Positions 1 through 7,402 of a stretch of 18,049 bases of DNA are shown in pieces; the first letter of the stretch is position 1, and the number at the start of each line of letters is the position of its first letter. The notes beneath the pieces are model-generated. The model saw nothing but the letters and a program-made list of their open reading frames with translations, did no database searches and was not told where the DNA came from. Location: the NCBI GenBank assembly GCA_964514485.1, contig CAZEWG010000044.1:1-18049 (forward strand), in the 5' to 3' direction. The stretch is from JAEZAA01 sp964514485. GTDB taxonomy: Bacteria > Pseudomonadota > Gammaproteobacteria > Pseudomonadales > Oleiphilaceae. The position numbers and the translations under genes were made by a program.

Positions 1-38
1 TCTGTAAGGGCGACTCGTAAGTCTGCTTGTTTTTGATT

Positions 39-62
39 CAGGGCTGGGAGCCTCCAGCCCTG
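39..62 (+). terminator. Perfect 9-bp hairpin, possible terminator or 3' end structure
   Basis: CAGGGCTGG (39-47) and CCAGCCCTG (54-62) are exact reverse complements around a 6-base loop, followed by GTTTCTCC. The stem is strong, but the T-run after it is poor. It could be a first terminator or a 3' protective stem of an upstream plus-strand transcript, with the better terminator at 156-179 as backup. Confidence 0.35.
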
Positions 63-86
63 GTTTCTCCAGATGATGGCTTTCTG

Positions 87-158
87 CTATCCAGCTTCTT
101 GCCACTATCCGGCTTCCTGCCACTATCCAGCTTCTTGTCGCTATCCAGTTTTCCGGCC
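87..158. repeat. Four tandem copies of an 18-bp repeat
   Basis: Units at 87-104, 105-122, 123-140 and 141-158 share the core CTATCCRGYTTYYTG. The first three differ from each other at only a few positions; the fourth diverges in its second half, where it runs into the terminator stem. The period is a multiple of three. No coding frame across the block has other support, so I treat it as a non-coding minisatellite. Confidence 0.8.
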
Positions 159-179
159 GAGCCTAGGCTCGGCTTTTTT
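156..179 (+). terminator. Intrinsic terminator of an upstream transcript
   Basis: GCCGAGCCTAGGCTCGGC (156-173) is a perfect palindrome forming a 7-bp GC-rich stem with a CTAG loop. It is followed directly by TTTTTTC (174-180). This is a textbook Rho-independent terminator for plus-strand transcription coming from left of the window. The opposite strand lacks a T-run of the same quality right after the stem. Confidence 0.85.
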
Positions 180-367
180 CGTGGGATAAAATTGCGGATC
201 CACCCACGTTGCGGGTGTGAGGCGTGTCTCGTCTGTACTCTAGTGTCAAGTTCTGGAATGTTTTGTAACGAAACCGCCAAGGAATGTAGTGGAGCCTTGT
301 TGGAGATCGTTCAAAATAAGAATCAGAAAAATCCTTTTGAACTATGGCCCTGTCCCGGTGACTCCTT

Positions 368-1657
368 ATGATGATCAAGCGCATCAAAACACCTGTTTCT
401 GATCTTAAGGTTGGCATGTTTGTCGCCGACTTGGATCGTCCTTGGGTGGAGACGCCATTTCCATTGCAAGGGTTTTATGTCCGCCACGCCCGGGATATTG
501 AAGCGCTTGAGGCCTACTGCAAATACGTGTACGTCGACCGAGAGGTGGCCCCGGAAGAGCGCTCGTTTGAGCCCATGGCAGCAGGCGGGCCGGATAAAAA
601 GACGGGGCAAACTTTAGTGTTGCCGCCGATTGTAGTGCGTAACCGTCAGGTCTATCAGGCGGCGATTCCGTTGAAAAAGGAAGCTGCCGTCGCGGAGAAG
701 ATCCATGCCCGGTTGACCAGGGTGCTGGATTCGGTTCGCGAGCGGCTGTCGAGCGGTCAGTTGGCCAGCTATGAAGAAGTAAGCCATGTCGCGGCGGATA
801 TGACAGAAAGCGTTATTCGAAACCCGGATGCGTTAATGTGGTTAACCCGGGTTCAGGCCAGAAGCGAGCACAGTTATCAACATGCGGTGAATGCCTCGGT
901 ATTATCCCTGGTCTTTGGCCGCCATCTGGGGCTGGAACCTTCCATTTTAAAAATGCTGGCAACCGGGGTGTTGTTGTCGCAAGTGGGCAAGGCCAAACTG
1001 CCACAGGCCCTGCTGGATAAACAGGGTATGCTGAAGCCCGATGAATTTGAGGAATATAAGAAGTTCGTCGACTTCGGGGTGGAGATTCTTCAGGCAACGG
1101 GTTCCATTTCCCAGCAGGTGATTGCTGTTGTTGAGTTTCACCGGGAACGCCATAACGGCAGTGGCTTTCCCAAAGGGGTGACGGGTGAAAAAATCCCCCT
1201 GCTCGGCAAGATCGCGGGTATCGTGGATCATTATCAGGAGTTGACGGAGCCTCGTCAGGGCATCACGCCGATGACTTCCCTGGAGGCGGTCGCACGTTTG
1301 TATGAGTCCCGTAATATCGAGTTCCAGGAAGATCTGGTTGAGCAGTTTATCCAGGCAATTGGGGTTTATCCGACCGGAACCTTGGTGGAACTCAGCTCCC
1401 GGGAAGTCGGAATCATCGTCGGACATAATCCGGAGCGCAAACTATGGCCCAAGGTGATGGTCATCCTGGATGCGGACAAGAAGCCGCTGAAGCAGGGAAG
1501 GATTATTGACCTGAAAAGCCATAATGAAAAAGGCGGGATGGATGAAAAAATAAATATCGCCAGCAGCCTGCCACTGGGCGCTTATGATATTGATCCTACC
1601 CAGCTTCGCCTGCCCACGGGTGGAGGCCTGTGGGGCTTGCGGCGGTTGGTAAGCTAA
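368..1657 (+). CDS. DUF3391 and degenerate HD-GYP domain protein
   Basis: This 429-residue protein has the layout of c-di-GMP phosphodiesterases of the DUF3391/HD-GYP type. The N-terminal part (about residues 5-140) begins with the typical KTPVSDLKVGMFV stretch, and the HD-GYP part covers about 150-330. Key metal-site residues are altered. The expected HD dyad reads S204-Q205 in LLSQVGKAKLP, the expected HHE reads H248-R249-E250, and the later D-x-Y-D reads D287-H-Y-Q290. The first His (H172) and the loop GSGFP (254-258) remain. I infer that hydrolysis of c-di-GMP is lost or weak and that the protein may act by binding. Two ATGs lie in tandem (368 and 371), and there is no strong ribosome binding site to choose between them. 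The C-terminal 100 residues are a less conserved extension usual in this group. The gene stands alone and converges on the lipoprotein gene. Confidence 0.85.
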   Translation: MMIKRIKTPVSDLKVGMFVADLDRPWVETPFPLQGFYVRHARDIEALEAYCKYVYVDREVAPEERSFEPMAAGGPDKKTGQTLVLPPIVVRNRQVYQAAIPLKKEAAVAEKIHARLTRVLDSVRERLSSGQLASYEEVSHVAADMTESVIRNPDALMWLTRVQARSEHSYQHAVNASVLSLVFGRHLGLEPSILKMLATGVLLSQVGKAKLPQALLDKQGMLKPDEFEEYKKFVDFGVEILQATGSISQQVIAVVEFHRERHNGSGFPKGVTGEKIPLLGKIAGIVDHYQELTEPRQGITPMTSLEAVARLYESRNIEFQEDLVEQFIQAIGVYPTGTLVELSSREVGIIVGHNPERKLWPKVMVILDADKKPLKQGRIIDLKSHNEKGGMDEKINIASSLPLGAYDIDPTQLRLPTGGGLWGLRRLVS

Positions 1658-1658
1658 G

Positions 1659-1673
1659 AGCATAGCTTATGCT
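1659..1673. other. Short hairpin between convergent genes
   Basis: AGCATA (1659-1664) and TATGCT (1668-1673) pair around a 3-base loop immediately after the stop codon of the HD-GYP gene. A second loose stem, CGGGC (1698-1702) with GCCCG (1724-1728), follows. Neither has a good T-run. They may end the two converging transcripts, but this is weak. Confidence 0.25.
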
Positions 1674-1762
1674 GTGGCGAATAGTTTTAGCGCCAGGCGG
1701 GCTGGGAGTGCAATCCAAACGCTGCCCGGAAGTTGCGTAGTAGGTTTTATTAAGTCTGCTCG

Positions 1763-2758
1763 TTATCTTTTCATTGGGTTGGGATGAATCCGTACCTTTA
1801 AAGGCTTTTTGATCCAACGATAGTCATCAGCCAGCCGGATGTTGAGCCAGAGAGTGGCCTCTGCGGTGGGTTCCGTGGACACATTGTAGAACGTCACCTG
1901 CTGACGGGCTGGATCTCTGCTGTGAACAGCAACCACGCTGTCATCGGTACTGACCACTTCCAGTTCGGCGATGCTCAATTCGTTGCGGTGTCCGCGGATA
2001 GTGACCGTATGCAGGCTCCGGTCATTGGAAGCGATTTCGAAAGCAAAAGGCGACAAAGAGAGCCCGGTGCTTATGTTGTTGAAGATGAAATCCGACTGAG
2101 TCTGCATGTAAGAGGTAGCGTTACCTTCGGACTTGATACGGCGTCCAGCGTAAGGGTTGCTGCAAGTACTGTTTGAATAGCCATCGAAGCACAGCGCCCA
2201 GACAAACAGGTTTTCGGGAGCTGTGATCACTTCGTGGTTGCCAAAGTCTTTCGGTATTTTGTGAAAGTTGATTGGCTGATCGAGCGGATAAGCCGCAATA
2301 TCATCCAGAATTTTATCCTGAATATAGATTCCATTTTTATCGTTATCGTCTGCGTCGAGGGAGAGTAGCAGACGAAAGACGTTGATCAGGTAATGATCAG
2401 TCAGGATCAGTTCCGACTCCACCGGCTTGTGGGTACTTAAGCCGTCGACCATGACGCTGTCATGCAGCTCGGCCAGGTGGGCGGGTTCCAGGTCCAGCGG
2501 GCTCAGCCTTTCTTTTGCGGGCACATTTTCTGCGAGGACAAGGCTGCCCAGGCGAAACGTGATCGTCTCACCGGGATAATAGCGAAAATCGCCCCGCGGG
2601 CCGGTAATGCCAGACTGGCTTTGGGTTTCATAACTCAGGCCGCGGATGCCGTTATGGGTAAGATAGCCAACCTGGGCATCGTTGTCGCTACTACCGCCAC
2701 CGCTGCTGCAGCCGGCCAATACGCAGGAGCACATGATTAAGCTAAAAAGTCGTTTCAT
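1763..2758 (-). CDS. Predicted lipoprotein of unknown function
   Basis: This 331-residue protein has a clear lipoprotein signal: a short basic start, a hydrophobic stretch and lipobox LAGC with Cys17 as the lipidation site, then a Gly/Ser-rich linker (SSGGGSSDND). Ser at +2 suggests sorting to the outer membrane. Residues about 30-80 contain a pattern (GLSYETQSQSG, then GDFRY.PGETITFRLGSLVL) that I recognise from several gammaproteobacterial surface lipoproteins. There it looks like a small beta-rich module carrying no known catalytic residues. A DADDNDKNG stretch near residue 135 resembles an acidic, possibly calcium-binding loop. The C-terminal third looks beta-rich. No enzyme motif was seen, so function is unknown. 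The start is set by the signal peptide. The gene is divergent from yadG. Confidence 0.75.
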   Translation of the reverse strand: MKRLFSLIMCSCVLAGCSSGGGSSDNDAQVGYLTHNGIRGLSYETQSQSGITGPRGDFRYYPGETITFRLGSLVLAENVPAKERLSPLDLEPAHLAELHDSVMVDGLSTHKPVESELILTDHYLINVFRLLLSLDADDNDKNGIYIQDKILDDIAAYPLDQPINFHKIPKDFGNHEVITAPENLFVWALCFDGYSNSTCSNPYAGRRIKSEGNATSYMQTQSDFIFNNISTGLSLSPFAFEIASNDRSLHTVTIRGHRNELSIAELEVVSTDDSVVAVHSRDPARQQVTFYNVSTEPTAEATLWLNIRLADDYRWIKKPLKVRIHPNPMKR

Positions 2759-2795
2759 GAAAGATCGGTCCCTGAGTCACACCGAGATGATTGAA

Positions 2796-2810
2796 CCCGA
2801 TTATATCGGG
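2796..2810 (-). promoter_or_regulatory. Palindrome containing a TATAAT box, likely lipoprotein promoter/operator
   Basis: CCCGAT (2796-2801) and ATCGGG (2805-2810) form an inverted repeat with a 3-base centre. Read on the minus strand, the palindrome contains a perfect -10 box TATAAT (2805 to 2800), about 42 bases before the lipoprotein ATG. The -35 region is poor (CGGTTA at 17-bp spacing). A repressor or activator binding the palindrome would cover the -10 box. The promoter role is inferred. Confidence 0.4.
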
Positions 2811-2949
2811 CTATAGCTTCTCTAACCGGAAACATATCTCAGAATTAGGGGAGCAGGTGGCCGATTGTTCCCGGATCCGTGGGGTTTAGGGCTTGAATTT
2901 CCTTGGTTTGCCACCATCAAGAGTAGCTATTCAGTGGTCGAGGCAGGTC

Positions 2950-3858
2950 ATGGCGGCAGCACTTAGTATTCGTGAACTTCGGAAAACCTACAAAAATGGC
3001 ATGGAAGCGCTGAAGGGGATTAACCTGGATGTGGAAGAAGGGGACTTCTTCGCGCTGTTAGGGCCTAATGGTGCCGGTAAGTCCACGACCCTTGGCATTG
3101 TCTCTTCCTTGGTCAACAAAAACTCGGGCAGTGTCCGAATTTTTGGATATGACCTGGATACTCAGCTGGCCCAGGCCAAAATGCACCTGGGGGTGGTGCC
3201 TCAGGAGTTTAACTTTAACCAGTTTGAAAAGGTCTATGACATTCTGGTGACGCAGGCGGGCTTTTATGGGATTACGGCCCGTCAAGCGAGTGATACCATT
3301 GAGCGGTTACTGCAAGAGCTCGGCTTGTGGGATAAGCGCCATGTTCAGGCCCGTACCCTGTCAGGCGGTATGAAGCGCCGGTTGATGATTGCGCGAGCAT
3401 TGGTTCACCATCCCAAGCTGCTGATTCTGGATGAACCCACTGCGGGGGTGGATGTAGAGTTGCGGCGCTCCATGTGGAAGTTCATGCAGGATATCAATCA
3501 GGCCGGTACGACCATCATTCTCACCACCCATTATCTAGAGGAAGCGGAAGCCCTCTGTCGTAATATTGCGATTATTGACGGCGGAGTGATCCTGGAGAAT
3601 ACCAGCAAGCGCGATCTGCTGCGCAAACTCCATCTGGAAACATTTCTGCTGGATGTGCGCGAACCTTTGGCGCACCTGCCAGAATTGCGAGATATTGCGG
3701 CCCGGCTGACCCGGGAGGGTGGCCTGGAAGTGGACCTTCCTGCCGGTCAGACCCTCAATCAGGTCTTTGCTGAGCTGACGGAGCAGGGGATCGAGGTGAC
3801 CAGTATGCGGGCCAAGAGCAACCGGCTGGAAGAGCTGTTCCTGAGCCTGACCGAATAA
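2950..3858 (+). CDS. yadG: ABC transporter ATP-binding protein, YadG-like
   Basis: This 302-residue nucleotide-binding subunit of an ABC-2 type exporter closely resembles E. coli YadG along its full length. Visible motifs are Walker A GPNGAGKST (38-46), the Q-loop in VVPQEF (Q85), signature LSGGM (137-141), Walker B LLILDEP (157-163) and the H-loop His in TTHYLEEAE (H194). The C-terminal 80 residues, ending RLEELFLSL, are the usual accessory region of this subfamily. The ATG at 2950 is preferred because homology begins there; a TTG at 2893 would add 19 unsupported residues. It is followed after 73 bp by its membrane partner yadH, so the two should form one complex in the inner membrane. The transported substrate of YadGH is not known. 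All catalytic residues are intact. Confidence 0.95.
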   Translation: MAAALSIRELRKTYKNGMEALKGINLDVEEGDFFALLGPNGAGKSTTLGIVSSLVNKNSGSVRIFGYDLDTQLAQAKMHLGVVPQEFNFNQFEKVYDILVTQAGFYGITARQASDTIERLLQELGLWDKRHVQARTLSGGMKRRLMIARALVHHPKLLILDEPTAGVDVELRRSMWKFMQDINQAGTTIILTTHYLEEAEALCRNIAIIDGGVILENTSKRDLLRKLHLETFLLDVREPLAHLPELRDIAARLTREGGLEVDLPAGQTLNQVFAELTEQGIEVTSMRAKSNRLEELFLSLTE

Positions 3859-3931
3859 ACCAATTTCTAAGATTGGGGCCTGTTAGCGGACTCGCGAGCT
3901 TGGCCCTGAGAGCCTTTGATGGGGAGTTGTC

Positions 3932-4705
3932 ATGGGGTTTCGCGCCATCTGGGTCGCTTATATAACACTGGTAACAAAAGAAGTTCGCCGCTTCATGCGG
4001 ATTTGGCCGCAAACCTTGCTACCGCCGGCCATTACCATGGCGTTGTATTTTGTGATCTTTGGCAATCTGATCGGTTCCCGGATCGGCGAAATGGGCGGGT
4101 ACCGGTACATGGAGTTTATTGTGCCCGGCCTGATCATGATGTCCGTGATCACCAACTCCTATTCCAATGTGGCATCGTCATTTTTCAGCACGAAGTTTCA
4201 ACATAGTGTGGAGGAGTTGCTGGTCTCGCCAGTGCCGAACTGGACCATTTTGCTCGGCTATGTGACGGGTGGTGTCGCCCGGGGGCTGGCGGTGGGTTTG
4301 ATCGTGACCCTGCTTGCACTGTTCTTCTCTGATTTGAGGGTGCAGCATCTGCTGCTGACCATAGCCATGGTGGTGCTGACCGCGATTTTGTTTTCCCTCG
4401 GCGGGTTTCTCAATGCCTTGTTTGCCCGTACCTTCGATGATGTGTCGATCGTGCCTACGTTTGTTCTGACACCGCTGACTTATTTGGGCGGGGTATTCTA
4501 TTCCATTGCGCTGCTGCCGGAGCTTTGGCAAAAACTGTCCATGGCCAACCCGATTCTCTATATGGTCAATGCGTTCCGCTACGGTATTTTGGGCGTGTCT
4601 GATATCCCGGTAGGTGGGGCGTTTGCCATGGTGTGCGGCTTCATTCTGGTGATGTATGCTGTTGCTTTGTATGTGTTGAATCGAGGGATCGGTATCCGCC
4701 ACTGA
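3932..4705 (+). CDS. yadH: ABC-2 type transporter permease, YadH-like
   Basis: This 257-residue inner membrane protein of the ABC-2 permease family is near-identical in layout to E. coli YadH. Shared blocks include RFMRIWPQTLLPPAITM near the start, FGNLIGSRIGEMGG, PGLIMMSVITNSYSNVASSFF, and FDDVSIVPTFVLTPLTYLGGVFYS near residue 170. About six hydrophobic membrane segments can be seen, the usual number. A good ribosome binding site (GGGGAG, 3921-3926) sits before the ATG. It pairs with the preceding YadG ATPase; two copies of each probably build the exporter. Direction of transport is inferred from the ABC-2 family, and the substrate is unknown. Confidence 0.95.
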   Translation: MGFRAIWVAYITLVTKEVRRFMRIWPQTLLPPAITMALYFVIFGNLIGSRIGEMGGYRYMEFIVPGLIMMSVITNSYSNVASSFFSTKFQHSVEELLVSPVPNWTILLGYVTGGVARGLAVGLIVTLLALFFSDLRVQHLLLTIAMVVLTAILFSLGGFLNALFARTFDDVSIVPTFVLTPLTYLGGVFYSIALLPELWQKLSMANPILYMVNAFRYGILGVSDIPVGGAFAMVCGFILVMYAVALYVLNRGIGIRH

Positions 4706-4763
4706 CAGCATACGCATGTCTGTCCACCAAGGTTAACGCCGGGTTCTAATTGAGTGTTTATTT

Positions 4764-4778
4764 GGCCTGAACCAGGCC
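4764..4778 (+). other. Small hairpin in the queF leader
   Basis: GGCCTG (4764-4769) and CAGGCC (4773-4778) pair around a 3-base loop, 14 bases before the queF ATG. No T-run follows. It may lower ribosome access or protect the message. It does not match the layout of a preQ1 riboswitch. Confidence 0.35.
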
Positions 4779-4792
4779 CGATTGAGGTTGTT

Positions 4793-5611
4793 ATGTCGTT
4801 ACAGGATTCCCCTTTGGGGAAGCAGACCCAATATGTTTCGGAGTATGCGCCCCATTTGTTGCATCCCATTCCCAGAGCGGCCAACCGCCAGGGGTTAGGG
4901 CTGAAGGACGGGCCGCTGCCATTTTTGGGTGTGGATATCTGGAATGGCTATGAATTGTCTTGGCTCAATCCAAAAGGCAAGCCGGAAGTCGCGGTCGCGG
5001 AATTTCGTATTCCCTGCGAAAGCCCCAACATTATTGAAAGCAAATCCTTCAAGCTTTATCTCAACTCGTTGAATCAAAGTCGCTTTGCGTCTTTTGAGGC
5101 GGTTGAGGCTGCATTGTGTCAGGATCTGTCAGAGGCGGCAGGTTGTCCGGTGGCGGTCAAACTATTTCCTTTGGCGGATGCGCCCCAGACACAGCGGGTT
5201 GCCGAGGGTGACTGCATTGATGGGCTGGATATTGAGGTGGAACATTATCATCCAGCTCCGGAGTTGCTCCAGGCGGACTCATCAGAGCTGGTGCAGGAAG
5301 TGCTGGTGAGCCATTTGCTGAAGTCCAACTGTCCGGTCACGGGCCAGCCCGATTGGGCCAGCGTGATCATTGACTATGACGGTCCACGGATCGATCGGGC
5401 CAGCCTACTGCGCTATATCATATCCTTTCGGGATCATCAGGATTTTCACGAGCATTGCGTGGAGAGAATGTTCTGTGACTTGCGGGCCCGCTGTCAGCCC
5501 CGGCGCCTGAGTGTCCATGCGCGCTACACCCGTCGGGGTGGTCTGGATATCAATCCGGTTCGCGCGACCTCTACGTCAGCGGTTGGTAATCCCCGGTTGG
5601 TGCGGCAATAA
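4793..5611 (+). CDS. queF: NADPH-dependent 7-cyano-7-deazaguanine reductase
   Basis: QueF reduces the nitrile of preQ0 to the aminomethyl group of preQ1 with two NADPH, in the pathway to queuosine in the tRNA wobble position. The 272-residue protein is the long, two-domain (E. coli type) tunnelling-fold form. Seen motifs are ELSWLNPKGKPEVAVAEF in the N-terminal half, ESKSFKLYLNSLNQSRF (82-98), the catalytic Cys180 and Asp187 in LKSNCPVTGQPDW, and FHEHCVERMF (His219/Glu220 region), with RYTRRGGLDINP near the end. The start at 4793 fits homologue length; a GTG at 4754 would add 13 residues with no match. It lies 87 bp after yadH on the same strand and may be co-transcribed, although no functional link with the exporter is known to me. 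Confidence 0.96.
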   Translation: MSLQDSPLGKQTQYVSEYAPHLLHPIPRAANRQGLGLKDGPLPFLGVDIWNGYELSWLNPKGKPEVAVAEFRIPCESPNIIESKSFKLYLNSLNQSRFASFEAVEAALCQDLSEAAGCPVAVKLFPLADAPQTQRVAEGDCIDGLDIEVEHYHPAPELLQADSSELVQEVLVSHLLKSNCPVTGQPDWASVIIDYDGPRIDRASLLRYIISFRDHQDFHEHCVERMFCDLRARCQPRRLSVHARYTRRGGLDINPVRATSTSAVGNPRLVRQ

Positions 5612-5675
5612 AGGTTGCTGAAACCCCTTCTGGCCAAGCCACGCGATTGGCTAAGCCTGGCGATGAGAGAAAAGA

Positions 5676-7070
5676 TCAGTCGCCATGCTTGAGCTTCTCG
5701 GCGGCGTTTTCGAGTGCCTTGACGATCAGATCCCGGTCTCGGGGAGTGACTTTGTCCGTATCAAGATACATGGCAAAGCCTTCGGTTTCGTGCTCCATAA
5801 AGCTCTGATTGCCGCCGATATCCCGTCGAAAATCCACGATGGAATAGATGGCAATCGGACGGGTAAAGCCCTTGACCACGATTTCTCCCTTGTCCCGACA
5901 CATAATCGTGTCCTTGATCAGGGAAAAGGTCTCGTAAGACACCAAAATCTCACCGGGCTCGGCCATGGATTCCAAGCGACTGGCCAGATTCACCTCTTTG
6001 CCGATGATGGTGTAGTCCATCCGGTTTTCCGCGCCAAAGTTCCCCACGGTACAGTAGCCAGTGCTGATTCCCATGCGGATCTGGAGTGGGGTGCGGATGC
6101 CCTGGCTCTTCCATTTCTGGCGTAGAATCTTCATATGCTTGCGCATTTCGATCGCCATGGCGACACAGGCAAACGTGTCTTCTTTTGAGCCTCGGCTGGT
6201 GGGGTCGCCGAAAAAAATCATGATGCTGTCGCCGACGAATTTGTCGATGGTGCCGCCGTATTTCAGGGCGATTTGCGACATTTCATTGAAGTAGTTGTTC
6301 AGCAGCTCCGTCAGGCTCTCGGGTTCCATTTCGTCTGACAGTTCCGTGAATCCTTTAATGTCGGAGAAAAACACCGTTAGTTTTTTGCGCTGGGTTTCCA
6401 GGCGTACGTCCCGTTCGCCGGTAAAAATAGACTGCCACACTTGGGGGGACAGATATTTGGCGAGCTTATGGGAGAGGGAAATGGACTGCTCCCGCTGGTT
6501 TTGAATGAGCGATTTCGCCTGAACCAGGGCGCGGGCTTGCTGGTGCGTGTAGTAAGCGGTGACACAGATATAGATGGCCACGCCAATTCCGCCCACCAGG
6601 ATCACCAGTGGAGGAGTGGTGGGGGAAAACTGCAGCCCATGGTAGATAGATGTCACGGTAAATCCGGCCAGGGTCGCCAGATTGCCATGAATCCAGGTGG
6701 GCATGCCTCCCACGATAATGAAGCTGAAGTTCAGCATTAGCAGAAAGTACAGGGTCGGTGCCAGGCTGAAGTCCATCAGCACAATAATGATGCCGCCAGC
6801 CAGCGCGTCGATGATGAGCAGGTTTTGTCGTACCTGGGGTGTGCTCTGCTTTTTGAGGTATCTCAGCGTAAAGTAGAGCAGATGGGGCCAGAGCATTGCC
6901 ACTGGCACCAGCCAGATCAGATAGGCGCTGAAGTGGTCCACATAAATGCCGGCGATGATGGTTGCCGCTGATGCCAGATAAGCCAGTACTCGGGCGTTAT
7001 AGTCGGGCATCGGCGGGATGGCAACGGGACGGGCTCCGCTCTTCCGGCGGTTAAGTCGGTTGACGGTCAT
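5676..7070 (-). CDS. MASE2 membrane sensor fused to class III adenylate cyclase
   Basis: The protein makes cAMP (inferred) from ATP at the inner membrane. It has 464 residues from the ATG at 7070. The N-terminal half carries about five to six hydrophobic segments. Residues about 27-122 fit the MASE2 sensor: LWPHLLYF, then N-x-x-x-x-D-A-x-x-GG and a Pro-containing hydrophobic stretch ending in VGG. A linker with SHKLAKYLSPQVW leads to the cyclase domain (about 228-415). Metal-binding Asp are D237 (FFSDIKGFT) and D281 (KFVGDSIMIFFG). Lys277 and Thr354 are the adenine-selecting pair, and Asn361 and Arg365 in GKEVNLASRLES are the transition-state residues. All are present, so it should be active and prefer ATP over GTP. 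A TTG at 7094 overlaps the stop of the upstream gene and is an alternative start that adds 8 residues. The signal sensed by MASE2 is unknown. Confidence 0.93.
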   Translation of the reverse strand: MTVNRLNRRKSGARPVAIPPMPDYNARVLAYLASAATIIAGIYVDHFSAYLIWLVPVAMLWPHLLYFTLRYLKKQSTPQVRQNLLIIDALAGGIIIVLMDFSLAPTLYFLLMLNFSFIIVGGMPTWIHGNLATLAGFTVTSIYHGLQFSPTTPPLVILVGGIGVAIYICVTAYYTHQQARALVQAKSLIQNQREQSISLSHKLAKYLSPQVWQSIFTGERDVRLETQRKKLTVFFSDIKGFTELSDEMEPESLTELLNNYFNEMSQIALKYGGTIDKFVGDSIMIFFGDPTSRGSKEDTFACVAMAIEMRKHMKILRQKWKSQGIRTPLQIRMGISTGYCTVGNFGAENRMDYTIIGKEVNLASRLESMAEPGEILVSYETFSLIKDTIMCRDKGEIVVKGFTRPIAIYSIVDFRRDIGGNQSFMEHETEGFAMYLDTDKVTPRDRDLIVKALENAAEKLKHGD

Positions 7071-7090
7071 GGGAGTTATGGGCTTGCTTG

Positions 7091-7402
7091 TCAAAACTTG
7101 ATCCGGCCTGTCAGCATGTCTTTCAGCATCACCCAGTCACCCAGAAAACTATAGAAAGGATGCTTGAAGGTGGCCGGCTTGTTCTTTTCGAACACGAAAT
7201 GGCCGATCCAGGCAAAGCCATAGCCGACAAGGGGAAGTAAAAGAAGATAGCGGAACTGGTTGCTAAACAGGGCGTAGAACAGAACGACTAGAACCAAAAT
7301 GCTGCCGACATAGTGTAAGCGGCGACAAGTCTGGTTGCTGTGCTCGGCCAGATAGAAAGGATAGAACTCCTTGAAATTGGCAAACTCACGTACTTCTGCC
7401 AT
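7091..7402 (-). CDS. Mpo1-like (DUF962) membrane protein
   Basis: This small membrane protein (103 residues) belongs to the DUF962/Mpo1 family. Yeast Mpo1 is an iron-dependent dioxygenase that shortens 2-hydroxy fatty acids by one carbon; bacterial members are mostly uncharacterised. The full family pattern is present: FKEFYPFYLAEHSN (His21), RRLHYVGS (His30), a hydrophobic pair around 33-62, then AWIGHFVFEKNKPATFKHP with His68, Glu72, Asn74 and His81, and FYSFLGDWVM. The conserved His residues are the proposed iron ligands. The ATG at 7402 fits homologue length; a TTG at 7423 would add seven residues. The stop codon (7091-7093) lies against or within the start of the cyclase gene, so both are probably translated from one message. 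A shared role in sensing or handling membrane lipids is only a guess. Confidence 0.9.
   Translation of the reverse strand: MAEVREFANFKEFYPFYLAEHSNQTCRRLHYVGSILVLVVLFYALFSNQFRYLLLLPLVGYGFAWIGHFVFEKNKPATFKHPFYSFLGDWVMLKDMLTGRIKF

Larger units (their letters stand above)
1..367. other. Intergenic region upstream of the HD-GYP gene
   Basis: No convincing gene was found here. The first 40 or so bases may hold the end of an unseen plus-strand gene (stop codons TAA at 5-7 and 18-20), but too little is present to tell. The stretch contains a perfect 9-bp hairpin (39-62), four 18-bp tandem repeats (87-158) and an intrinsic terminator (156-179). The part from 180 to 367 is the leader of the HD-GYP gene. 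It holds only a weak CACCC/GGGTG stem (201-217), and I could not pick out a convincing promoter. Confidence 0.6.

Noticed and set aside
38..280. Minus-strand frame across the 18-bp repeats encoding a K-L-D-S-x-K type six-residue repeat
   Set aside because: The translation only reflects the tandem repeat and the terminator palindrome; there is no recognisable protein and no supported start.
4706..4792. Possible preQ1 riboswitch before queF
   Set aside because: The only structure is a 6-bp hairpin with a 3-base loop. The conserved A-rich tail and loop bases of preQ1 aptamers are absent.
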